Below are positions 25,817-33,469 of a stretch of 46,358 nucleotides of DNA, piece after piece (the first letter of the stretch is position 1; each line of letters begins with the position of its first letter). The notes under the pieces are model-generated. The model did not search any database, was not told the origin of the DNA, and worked only from the letters and a program-made list of their open reading frames with translations. The DNA lies in the NCBI GenBank assembly GCA_002345965.1, contig DDTF01000058.1, positions 121,540 through 167,897 of the forward strand, given 5' to 3'. A program made the position numbers and the translations under genes. Origin of the DNA: Flammeovirgaceae bacterium UBA2371 (GTDB taxonomy: Bacteria > Bacteroidota > Bacteroidia > Cytophagales > Cyclobacteriaceae).

Positions 25817-26557
25817 CTAGGCTACATTGGAAGACAACTCTGCAATGACTACCTCCTTAAGTTCACGGTGACCACAGAATGAACACTTGTAATGTTTATG
25901 AAGTAGTCCCTTTTCATTTTGTGTGGGAGACTTCATGATTTCCTCAAGGTCGATCTTTAGGGTATAGTAACCGCAATCGGCACATTCTTCAGTGTGCAAA
26001 TAGTCGAAGTATTTTTCAATTTTCTTGTGTCCGGTTTTTTCATCAATCCACACATCGTAGTCTACGGAATGAACGGCACTCTCTTCCTCTGCAATCATGG
26101 TGTCATCGAGGTGGGCATCTTCCTCTTCCTCACTCAATTTGCGCATCTTATTTCCTTGAGGAGAAATGCGTGGCTTGTTCCTGATCCGATCCAATCGCTT
26201 CATCAGGTAGCGTGGATAATACACATTAATGGTGCTGTTGGTGAACAAATAAGCGAGGATACCCAATATACCCGTGGAAACAGCGCGTACATAAATGAGC
26301 CAGACATACCGCGAGGCAACAAGCTCTGTGGCAATGGAGTTAAGGAAAATGCATCCTGCGATGACCACGGAAAGAAAGGCAAACCAGAAGTAGCGAATCT
26401 CATGCGTACTTACATAATCATACTTTTCCTTGGGGTCCTTGATCTGTGCTATTTTGATTTCATAAAAAAGGAAGATGATCAGGCCGATGCCCAAAAAAAT
26501 CTCGCTTCCGATAACCATGTAGCGATCCCATGCTGCTAAATAGGCTGTTTTTTCCAT
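25817..26557 (-). CDS. Three-helix membrane protein with C-terminal zinc ribbon
   Basis: 246 residues; I do not recognise the family. Three membrane helices lie at about residues 12-35, 50-72 and 80-108. A basic loop (RYLMKRLDRIRNKPRI) follows, then an acidic stretch (EEEEDAHLDDTMIAEEE). The C-terminal 60 residues hold two Cys pairs, CADCGYY and CSFCGHRE about 30 residues apart, the layout of a zinc ribbon or rubredoxin-like knuckle, with a preceding amphipathic WIDEKTGHKKIEKYFDYLH. A cytoplasmic metal-binding or nucleic-acid-binding domain tethered to the membrane is the simplest reading. Transcribed alone on the minus strand. Confidence 0.8.
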   Translation of the reverse strand: MEKTAYLAAWDRYMVIGSEIFLGIGLIIFLFYEIKIAQIKDPKEKYDYVSTHEIRYFWFAFLSVVIAGCIFLNSIATELVASRYVWLIYVRAVSTGILGILAYLFTNSTINVYYPRYLMKRLDRIRNKPRISPQGNKMRKLSEEEEDAHLDDTMIAEEESAVHSVDYDVWIDEKTGHKKIEKYFDYLHTEECADCGYYTLKIDLEEIMKSPTQNEKGLLHKHYKCSFCGHRELKEVVIAELSSNVA

Positions 26558-26668
26558 GGCTGATTGGGTTAGTAACTATGCTAAATATAAAAATTAATAG
26601 CGGCTCGTCAAACTCTTTAAAAGAGTTGTTTTTTAATCTGCAAAGTCACTTTTTTATGTTGAAATCCG

Positions 26669-28759
26669 TTAAGGTCTTGGAATTTGCTTTAGTGCCTCGT
26701 CTACGCTGTGTACAGGTAATTGGCACGTTTTATTGAAGCATACAAATAAGGTGACTTCCTTTCCTGGTGGATTTACTTTTCCGTCTATCAAAGGCAAATC
26801 ACTTTGGGTTTCAGCGCCCATCAGTATGCTGTAAGGCAGATAATTGCTTCTGACTTGCTTCGCGATCTTGTGCACTTGGGAACCTACTATTACAATTTCA
26901 GCCATGGGTGATATCATCTCTGCATACAATATGGCCCAGTGCGACATGTAGGAAGGTTCGCTAACTGTTAACCTGCTGATGGAGGCAATCATATTTTGAG
27001 CCTGAGTTTGATACCCTTCTTGATCAAGCAATATACCCAGATGGTAAAGATTGCGGGCCATTACACCATTGGAAGAAGGAATGACATTGTCAAAGAGTTC
27101 TTTCTTTCGGGCGATGAGTTGTTCCGCATTGTTGCCTGAAAAGTGGAAGTACCCTTCCTGCTCATCATAAAAATGCTTTTGGGTGTAAACTGTCCATTGC
27201 TCTGCTTTCGCCAGCCAGCTTTCATCAAATGTAGCTTGATACAAGGAGAGGTAAGCCTGGATAAGAAATGCATAATCCTCCAGAAAACCTTCAATGGGTG
27301 ATCGCTTTCCTTTATAGGATCTGAAAACCTTGTCACTGATCAGGTGTTTTTCCAGAAAACGAATGTTATTGATAGCGAGTTGTAAAAAACCTTCGTCACC
27401 AAATGCACCATAAGCGTCCAGTAACCCTTGTATGGTCATGGCGTTCCATCCGGTAAGGATTTTGTCATCCAGTCCGGGTCTGATTCTTTGGTCTCGTACG
27501 GTCAGCAACTTCTTCTTCGCTGCATTTAAAGTCTCGTGCAGTTGCTGTCGGGTCAGCTGATGTTCTTTGATAAAATCTTCTTCCCATTTTTCAATAAACA
27601 ATATGTTGTTTCCGTGTTCCCAGTTTCCACTATCGGTCACCGTGTAATAATCGGACAGCCAGTCTGGATGGCCTTGCAGCGACTGATCAAAATCTTTTTT
27701 GCTCCACACATAAAACTTTCCTTCTTCCCCTTCGCTGTCGGCATCAAGGGCTGAGTAAAATCCTCCATCTTGGCCAGTCATTTCCCGTGTCAGCCAATCT
27801 ACGGTTTCATACACCACGCGTTTATAAAAATCATCTTTGGTAATGGTGTAAGCTTCCGAGTAAAGACTCAGCAGCTGTGCATTGTCGTACAGCATCTTCT
27901 CAAAGTGGGGGGCAAACCATTTGCCGTCCACCGAATACCTGGCAAAGCCACCACCCACCTGATCGTAAAGTCCGCCCATGGCCATCTTCTTCAAGGTGAG
28001 CTCCACCATATCAAGGGCCTGCTGATGGTTGGTTTTGGCATAATACCGCAATAGAAAAAGCCATTGTGTGGGCATCACAAACTTGGGCGCCTTGTCCATG
28101 CCTCCCCATTTGGTATCAAACTTGGCGTGAAGCGTTTGGTACATGGTGTCGAGACCCTGAATTTGGAAGTCAGGATTTTCACTTGGATTCCTGAACCGAT
28201 CCAAATCACTTTTCGCTAATTTTCGGGCAAGCTCGTCTGCAGAGTTGTTGATGTCTTCGCGTTTCTCACGGTATACTTTTGAAATCTGCAATAACAATTG
28301 CGACCAGTTGGCGGGAGGAAAGTAAGTGCCGCCATAAAAAGGTTTTTGATCAGGTGTGATAAATACATTCAATGGCCACCCGCCATTGATGCCCATGGCC
28401 TGCACGGCATCCATGTAAATTTGGTCAATGTCCGGACGCTCTTCACGGTCTACCTTGATGCAAACAAAGTGTTCGTTCATGATGGCAGCGATGTCTTCGT
28501 TTTCAAAAGACTCGTGCTCCATCACATGGCACCAGTGACAGGAGGAATAACCAATGCTTACCAGCACAGGTTTGTTTTCTTTCTTTGCCTTGGTCAAAGC
28601 CTCTTCACCCCACTCGTACCATTCCACCGGATTGTAGGCGTGTTGCAGCAGATAAGGGCTGGTGGCATTGATCAGTCGATTGGGTTTTTTATCATCATTT
28701 TGCATGCTGCATCCGGAGTTTAGTAGGATAATGATTAATGCTGTTTTGAAAATGTTCAT
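26669..28759 (-). CDS. DUF255/YyaL-family thioredoxin-like protein, exported form
   Basis: 696 residues of the YyaL/spermatogenesis-associated-20 family: an N-terminal thioredoxin-like DUF255 domain (about 25-185) with SSCHWCHVMEHESFE, DREERPDID and NGGWPLNVF, followed by an (alpha/alpha)6-barrel similar to N-acylglucosamine 2-epimerases (LYDQVGGGFARYSVD, DALDADSEGEEG). Unlike most members it carries a signal peptide with Cys17 (MNIFKTALIIILLNSGCSMQ) that looks like a lipoprotein signal, though Asn at -3 of the lipobox is unusual; acidic residues follow at +5/+6. The biochemical role of the family is unsettled. It follows the GSCFA gene by 12 bp. Confidence 0.88.
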   Translation of the reverse strand: MNIFKTALIIILLNSGCSMQNDDKKPNRLINATSPYLLQHAYNPVEWYEWGEEALTKAKKENKPVLVSIGYSSCHWCHVMEHESFENEDIAAIMNEHFVCIKVDREERPDIDQIYMDAVQAMGINGGWPLNVFITPDQKPFYGGTYFPPANWSQLLLQISKVYREKREDINNSADELARKLAKSDLDRFRNPSENPDFQIQGLDTMYQTLHAKFDTKWGGMDKAPKFVMPTQWLFLLRYYAKTNHQQALDMVELTLKKMAMGGLYDQVGGGFARYSVDGKWFAPHFEKMLYDNAQLLSLYSEAYTITKDDFYKRVVYETVDWLTREMTGQDGGFYSALDADSEGEEGKFYVWSKKDFDQSLQGHPDWLSDYYTVTDSGNWEHGNNILFIEKWEEDFIKEHQLTRQQLHETLNAAKKKLLTVRDQRIRPGLDDKILTGWNAMTIQGLLDAYGAFGDEGFLQLAINNIRFLEKHLISDKVFRSYKGKRSPIEGFLEDYAFLIQAYLSLYQATFDESWLAKAEQWTVYTQKHFYDEQEGYFHFSGNNAEQLIARKKELFDNVIPSSNGVMARNLYHLGILLDQEGYQTQAQNMIASISRLTVSEPSYMSHWAILYAEMISPMAEIVIVGSQVHKIAKQVRSNYLPYSILMGAETQSDLPLIDGKVNPPGKEVTLFVCFNKTCQLPVHSVDEALKQIPRP

Positions 28760-28771
28760 TGCCTGGCTATA

Positions 28772-29752
28772 TCAACGCTTAATCTGATTTCGAACCTGAC
28801 TCATTTCTTTATCAACATTGACGGTTCGTTTAAGTTCTTCCAGCTTTGATAATAAATTCGATAAAAACTTTTGATGGAGGGCGGAAGTGGGGTGGTAGGG
28901 CCTGTGTGCCATCGCATGTAGGATTTCGTCCCATTGTTTGACAAACTTGGCAGTGTCTTGAGTGAAGTAACGTTTACTGAAAATTTTCCAGATGTAATCT
29001 ATGGCTTCAGAGGAAGGGTGAAGCAAATCCCTGTCATAGAAACGATAGTCGCGCAGGTCGTCCAGTACAATTTCGTAAGCAGGAAAATACTCAACATTGG
29101 CATACAGCTCACTGAGGGTATGGCAGGAAAGCCGCAGGATAGACTTGCTCACGGCATTGAGTTCAAGGGTATCCTTGATGTGCCGCACCGGACTTAGGGT
29201 GAGGATAATCCTGATGTTGGGATTGATGGCAGTTAAGCTTTTGTGAAAAATTTCAAACGACTCCAATATCTTTTTCTGGGTGAGCAACTGCTTGTTGAAA
29301 TTTTGAATGGGTACTTTGTGACAGTTGGATACGATCTCACCATTGTCTTTTCGTTCATACACCCATGAAGTTCCATAGGTAATTAGCAAAACAGTTGAGG
29401 ATTGAATATAATCATGACTCTTCCCTATGGCAGTGGTCAGGTGATGCTGCAAGGTCTTGGGATCAAGCGCTGAAAAGGAAGAATGGAAATCGTAATTAAA
29501 AAAAGTATCATTGAGTTCTCCAAAGGTAGCCTGATCGGGCAATTCATTGTTGATGGCATACTGTAGTGCCTTGTGGATAGAGATGGGGTTGTAAGCTGTT
29601 CCAAATGGATTGACCAATACATCAAACTTGTACTTCTGCAGTAAGCCACCGAGGTTGTCAGCAAAACAGGAACCAACGGTTAAACACCTGTCGCGCAACC
29701 CAATGTGAAATGAAGAAGGTGTGGCGGAGAGAACAGTGCGAAAATTATCCAT
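28772..29752 (-). CDS. GSCFA-domain protein
   Basis: 326 residues. The family is named for the motif seen here as LTVGSCFADNLG (about residues 24-35), followed by conserved NPFGTAYNP, a Trp-Tyr segment (TYGTSWVYERKDNGEIVSNCHK), LTLSPVRH, and YFPAYEIVLDDLRDYRFYDRDLLHPS. This is an SGNH/GDSL-hydrolase-like layout with Ser in GSCFA as possible nucleophile and Asp/His in the LHPS segment; the reaction is unknown. No signal peptide. First gene of a two-gene unit with the YyaL-family gene. Confidence 0.92.
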   Translation of the reverse strand: MDNFRTVLSATPSSFHIGLRDRCLTVGSCFADNLGGLLQKYKFDVLVNPFGTAYNPISIHKALQYAINNELPDQATFGELNDTFFNYDFHSSFSALDPKTLQHHLTTAIGKSHDYIQSSTVLLITYGTSWVYERKDNGEIVSNCHKVPIQNFNKQLLTQKKILESFEIFHKSLTAINPNIRIILTLSPVRHIKDTLELNAVSKSILRLSCHTLSELYANVEYFPAYEIVLDDLRDYRFYDRDLLHPSSEAIDYIWKIFSKRYFTQDTAKFVKQWDEILHAMAHRPYHPTSALHQKFLSNLLSKLEELKRTVNVDKEMSQVRNQIKR

Positions 29753-29855
29753 AAGGTAAAGTTATTCTTATCAATGCTTTTCCGGTCAGCCAGAACGGTT
29801 AATTTTAGGGTTCTCAATATGAATTGTGGGAATTAAGATAAAATAAGAATACAGA

Positions 29856-30632
29856 ATGGCCATTAAAAAATTTGCTTCCTGGAATGTAAACGGTATAAGG
29901 GCTACCATCAAGAAGGATTTTGTCAAAGACATGCGTGAATTGGGGGCAGATATTTTATGCCTTCAGGAAACCAAGGCGTCAGCCGAAGAAGCAAAGGCCA
30001 CACTGGAGATCATGGACGAATACAAGATCTACACCAACTCCTCCAAAGCAAGAAAGGGGTATTCCGGCACGGCCATACTCACCAAGGAAGAACCTGTACA
30101 GGTGACCTACGACCTGGGCCTCGAAGAACATGACCAGGAGGGAAGGGTGATCACGGCAGAATTCAATCAGTTTTTCATCACTACGGTTTATACGCCCAAC
30201 TCAGGTGCAGATCTGGGCAGGTTGGACTATCGCGAAACATGGGACAAGGCTTTCCTTGACTATATTTTGTGGCTCAACAAAAGAAAGCCTGTATTGGTGT
30301 GTGGCGATCTCAATGTGGCCCACCATGAAATTGACATCGCCCGTGCCAAGGAAAATTACAACAAGTCCGCGGGCTACACCCAAAGAGAGATCGATGGTTT
30401 TCAACGTTTTGTCGATGCAGGATTTGTCGACACGTTCCGCCACTTTCATCCCAAAGAAGAAAAGTATACCTATTGGAATTACGTCACCAACGGAAGAGCC
30501 AAAAATGTGGGATGGCGCATCGACTACTTTATGGTAAGCGAAAAAATTCTGCCTGCCGTCAAAGGCGCAGCCATCCACAACGAATACCATGGATCAGATC
30601 ATTGTCCGGTCAGTTTGGAGATTGCCTTATAG
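29856..30632 (+). CDS. xth: Exodeoxyribonuclease III (AP endonuclease)
   Basis: 258 residues. Xth removes 3' blocks and cuts at abasic sites in base-excision repair. Motifs: ASWNVNGIRA, LCLQETKA (metal Glu38), NSGADLGRLDYRETWD, GDLNVAHHEIDIA (catalytic Asp/Asn), and the terminal GSDHCPVSLEI (catalytic His). Full length for the family. The last six bases overlap the 3' end of the opposing unknown exported gene. Transcribed alone. Confidence 0.96.
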   Translation: MAIKKFASWNVNGIRATIKKDFVKDMRELGADILCLQETKASAEEAKATLEIMDEYKIYTNSSKARKGYSGTAILTKEEPVQVTYDLGLEEHDQEGRVITAEFNQFFITTVYTPNSGADLGRLDYRETWDKAFLDYILWLNKRKPVLVCGDLNVAHHEIDIARAKENYNKSAGYTQREIDGFQRFVDAGFVDTFRHFHPKEEKYTYWNYVTNGRAKNVGWRIDYFMVSEKILPAVKGAAIHNEYHGSDHCPVSLEIAL

Positions 30633-31310
30633 CCGGATGCCAATGTGAATCCCTGCTTTTGGTAAAACGCCTTGAAATTCTGGATCTGAATAATTGTAGG
30701 TTGTATTTAAGGAATATTCGGGATCATAGTTTAAAGGTGGTGGGCCGTATCTTTCTCCAATAACATCAGACCATTGGAAACCACCCCCAACATAAGCGTC
30801 AAGAGTGACTACTTCCCATAATACGCTTTGTAGACCGATGGTAAAACCTGTACCCCAATTGCCAATACTTACACGTCTGTTAAATGGGGCAACAAAATAA
30901 CCTCCTGTTGTTGGGTCAACATAAGAATACAAATAGAATTGATCTCCGCTAAACGCATTCCCTTGAACATAACCTGATAGATAGATCCCTTGATGATAAC
31001 CTTTTCCATTTCTGTTTTGGTAGGAGGCCAAAGGTTTTAAGTAGGTTCTGTATTGAAACTCTCCACCCAAGCCATCATATCCTGCCGGAAATTGTAGTTC
31101 ATTACTTTTTTCTTTCCGAAACGTTAAGTAGAGCGAGTAACTTTTGTTAAATCCACTGTTAAAACGCTCAACCCCTATTTTTAGTGACTTTACAGCAAAT
31201 TGCTGGGGTGCTATTTTTAAAACGTTTCTTTTTAGGTCAGAATCGTCAGGATTTTGACTAAAGGAAAGAACTGGAACTAAAAGAAGAAGAAGCGCAGTTG
31301 GAGTTTTCAT
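30627..31310 (-). CDS. Exported, probable outer-membrane beta-barrel protein
   Basis: 227 residues; family not recognised with certainty. Signal peptide MKTPTALLLLLVPVLSFSQ, then alternating hydrophobic strands with Gly and aromatic girdles (VGGGFQWSDVIGERYG, GTGFTIGLQSVLWEVVTLDAYVGGGF) and a C-terminal strand ending PKAGIHIGIRL, all typical of a small beta barrel such as the DUF3575-like group. The C-terminal residue is Leu rather than Phe. Its start codon is directly adjoined by a nested inverted repeat (31311-31360). It converges on xth with a six-base overlap. Confidence 0.7.
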   Translation of the reverse strand: MKTPTALLLLLVPVLSFSQNPDDSDLKRNVLKIAPQQFAVKSLKIGVERFNSGFNKSYSLYLTFRKEKSNELQFPAGYDGLGGEFQYRTYLKPLASYQNRNGKGYHQGIYLSGYVQGNAFSGDQFYLYSYVDPTTGGYFVAPFNRRVSIGNWGTGFTIGLQSVLWEVVTLDAYVGGGFQWSDVIGERYGPPPLNYDPEYSLNTTYNYSDPEFQGVLPKAGIHIGIRL

Positions 31311-31360
31311 AGGTTAAATTTTAGGGAAAACGTGGAGGTATTCCCTAATAGTATTAACCT
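31311..31360. promoter_or_regulatory. Nested inverted repeat followed by T-tract
   Basis: Outer arms AGGTTAA (31311-31317) and TTAACCT (31354-31360), inner arms TTAGGGAA (31321-31328) and TTCCCTAA (31341-31348). On the plus strand a T-rich stretch (about 31363-31387) follows, as in an intrinsic terminator for plus-strand read-through from xth. On the minus strand the structure sits immediately before the ATG of the exported barrel protein, where it could affect translation. Confidence 0.45.
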
Positions 31361-31388
31361 GGCTTTTATTTTTTTTTTGAGTTTTTTT

Positions 31389-32696
31389 CTATGGAATTCG
31401 CTCAATTTCAGCACCCAGCTTCTTTAACCTGCCTTCAATATCCTGATAGCCGCGATCAATCTGGTCGATGTTGGAAATCACACTTTCACCTTGTGCCGAC
31501 AAGGCAGCAATAAGCAACGCCACCCCGGCACGAATGTCAGGCGAAGACATATTGATGCCCCTCAAAGGTTGCTTGCGATCCAAACCAATAACAGTTGCCC
31601 TGTGTGGATCACACAGAATAATCTGCGCTCCCATATCAATCAGCTTATCCACAAAAAATAACCGGCTCTCAAACATCTTCTGGTGGATGAGCACCGTGCC
31701 TTTGGCCTGCGTGCAGATCACCAGTATCACACTGAGCAGGTCAGGGGTCAACCCCGGCCAGGGGGCATCGGCAATGTTAAGGATAGAACCATCGATGTAG
31801 GTTTCAATTTCGTATTGTGCCTGAGCAGGCACATGAATATCATCGCCCTGTATCTCCACCTTAATACCCAATCTTCTGAAGGTTTCTGGAATTAAACCCA
31901 GCATATCCACCCTGCAGTGCTTGATGGTAATGTCAGATTGTGTCATGGCTGCTAACCCTATGAAACTCCCGATCTCAATCATGTCTGGCAGCAGGGTGTG
32001 ATCTGTACCATTCAGTTTGTCCACGCCTTCAATGGTAAGCAGGTTTGATCCTACACCGGAAATTTTTGCGCCCATACGATTCAGCATGGCGCACAACTGC
32101 TGCAAGTAAGGTTCGCAGGCAGCATTGTAAATGGTGGTGGTGCCTTTGGCAAGAACAGCCGCCATCAGGATGTTAGCCGTTCCGGTAACGGATGCTTCGT
32201 CCAGCAGCATGTAGGTGCCTTTCAGGTGCGTGGCATCAATCTGAAAAAGATTTTCGTTGGCATCGTAATTGAATTGGGCGCCCAAATTCTGAAATCCCAG
32301 GAAGTGGGTATCCAATCTCCTGCGTCCGATTTTATCACCACCGGGTTTGGGTATGCTTGCTTTTCCATAACGCGCCAGAATAGGTCCCAACAGCATGATG
32401 GAGCCGCGCAGCGCTGCGGCTTTCTTTTTGTAGTCTTCGGTTTTTAGAAAATCAACATTCACCTTGCCGGCACTGAACCGGTAAGTGTCATCAGCCAGCT
32501 TTTCTACACGTGCGCCAAGGTCTTTGACCAGCTCAATGAGCTTATTGACATCGAGAATATTGGGGATGTTGGAAATGGTTACCGGTTCACTCGTCAGCAG
32601 GGTGGCACAAATAACCTGCAGGGCTTCGTTTTTCGCACCCTGAGGAATTATTTCTCCCTTCAGCGATTGACCTCCGCGAATCCTGAATGAACTCAT
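31389..32696 (-). CDS. murA: UDP-GlcNAc 1-carboxyvinyltransferase (Asp active-site type)
   Basis: 435 residues, first committed step of peptidoglycan synthesis (enolpyruvyl transfer from PEP to UDP-GlcNAc). Family features: GAKNEALQVICATLL with the catalytic Lys near the N-terminus, RGSIMLLGPILAR, LDEASVTGTANILMAA and SPDIRAGVALLIAAL. The loop residue normally Cys (Cys115 of E. coli, fosfomycin target) is Asp121 in PGGDKIGRRRLD. An Asp here is known in other MurA enzymes and makes them insensitive to fosfomycin. The start overlaps the DUF4290 stop by four bases (ATGA). Confidence 0.96.
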   Translation of the reverse strand: MSSFRIRGGQSLKGEIIPQGAKNEALQVICATLLTSEPVTISNIPNILDVNKLIELVKDLGARVEKLADDTYRFSAGKVNVDFLKTEDYKKKAAALRGSIMLLGPILARYGKASIPKPGGDKIGRRRLDTHFLGFQNLGAQFNYDANENLFQIDATHLKGTYMLLDEASVTGTANILMAAVLAKGTTTIYNAACEPYLQQLCAMLNRMGAKISGVGSNLLTIEGVDKLNGTDHTLLPDMIEIGSFIGLAAMTQSDITIKHCRVDMLGLIPETFRRLGIKVEIQGDDIHVPAQAQYEIETYIDGSILNIADAPWPGLTPDLLSVILVICTQAKGTVLIHQKMFESRLFFVDKLIDMGAQIILCDPHRATVIGLDRKQPLRGINMSSPDIRAGVALLIAALSAQGESVISNIDQIDRGYQDIEGRLKKLGAEIERIP

Positions 32697-33349
32697 TGAT
32701 CTCTTCTGCGGTGATGTTTTTTACCGTGCCCGCCTCTTCTTTCGTTGCGCGGCCTCTCGTTTGGATTGCGCTGCTTTTTCTTTTCGCGATAAAGCTTCTC
32801 AAATAAATTTTCTTCCCTCACCTTACTCAGATCAAGGGTAAGCTGCCCATCGGACATTTTTTCAATGTCTTTGATGATCACGGAGTCATCGATGGTTTCC
32901 TTGTTCCAGTTGCCATGGAAAGTCTTCATTAACTTACCCAGGTAGATCACGGCTTCTTCTTTTTCCTTAGGGTCTTCCTTAGCCAGGGCTTCCACAATTA
33001 ACTTCTCAATATTTTTTCCGTAGTGCCTGTAGCGAACCCTGCTTTGTGGGTAGGTCATCCGTTGTGGCTTCTTGAATACGGTTTCAGGATCTGGAATAGG
33101 GTAAGGATTGTTTACATCTAAGTTAAAATCGGCAATGATGTACAAGTCGTCCCAAATGCGCTGAGGATTTTCAAAGGCTTCTTTTACAGAAGGCGCCAGT
33201 TGCTTGATTAATTCTATCAGCGTGGTGGCGAGTTCGGTGCGCTTGTCTTTATCAGGCACTGTCCTGATGTAGTTGACAAGTTTCTGAACATTACGACCGT
33301 ACTCCTTTAATTTGATGTGCTCTCGCTGGGTGTTGTATTCTGCAATCAT
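32693..33349 (-). CDS. DUF4290-family protein
   Basis: 218 residues, a Bacteroidota-restricted family of unknown function, soluble and helical. The conserved core is EYNTQREHIKLKEYGRNVQKLV, QLAPSVKEAFENPQRIWDDLYIIADFNLDVNNPYP, and RVRYRHYGKNIEKLIVEAL. The C-terminal 30 residues are very basic (KKKQRNPNERPRNERRGGHGKKHHRRRDQ), which suggests binding to nucleic acid or to acidic wall precursors. It is translationally coupled to murA, a linkage that points to wall synthesis or its control but does not prove it. Confidence 0.88.
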   Translation of the reverse strand: MIAEYNTQREHIKLKEYGRNVQKLVNYIRTVPDKDKRTELATTLIELIKQLAPSVKEAFENPQRIWDDLYIIADFNLDVNNPYPIPDPETVFKKPQRMTYPQSRVRYRHYGKNIEKLIVEALAKEDPKEKEEAVIYLGKLMKTFHGNWNKETIDDSVIIKDIEKMSDGQLTLDLSKVREENLFEKLYREKKKQRNPNERPRNERRGGHGKKHHRRRDQ

Positions 33350-33469
33350 GCTTACTTTTTCAATTCTACTCCTAAAACTAAACTATTTTATTGATTTCTT
33401 GTGGGCAATTTGGGTTCTTACTCAGGTGCATGCCGTTCTTATGGGAGAACCCTTATTGGCGCAATGCCT

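Noticed and set aside
25994..26539. 181-codon plus-strand ORF
   Set aside because: Antisense to the membrane/zinc-ribbon gene, whose helices and Cys pairs mark it as the real frame.
26611..26627. Hairpin AACTCTTTAAAAGAGTT followed by T-run as a terminator
   Set aside because: The T-run follows on the plus strand, but both flanking genes are on the minus strand, so it cannot end either; kept only as a weak palindrome.
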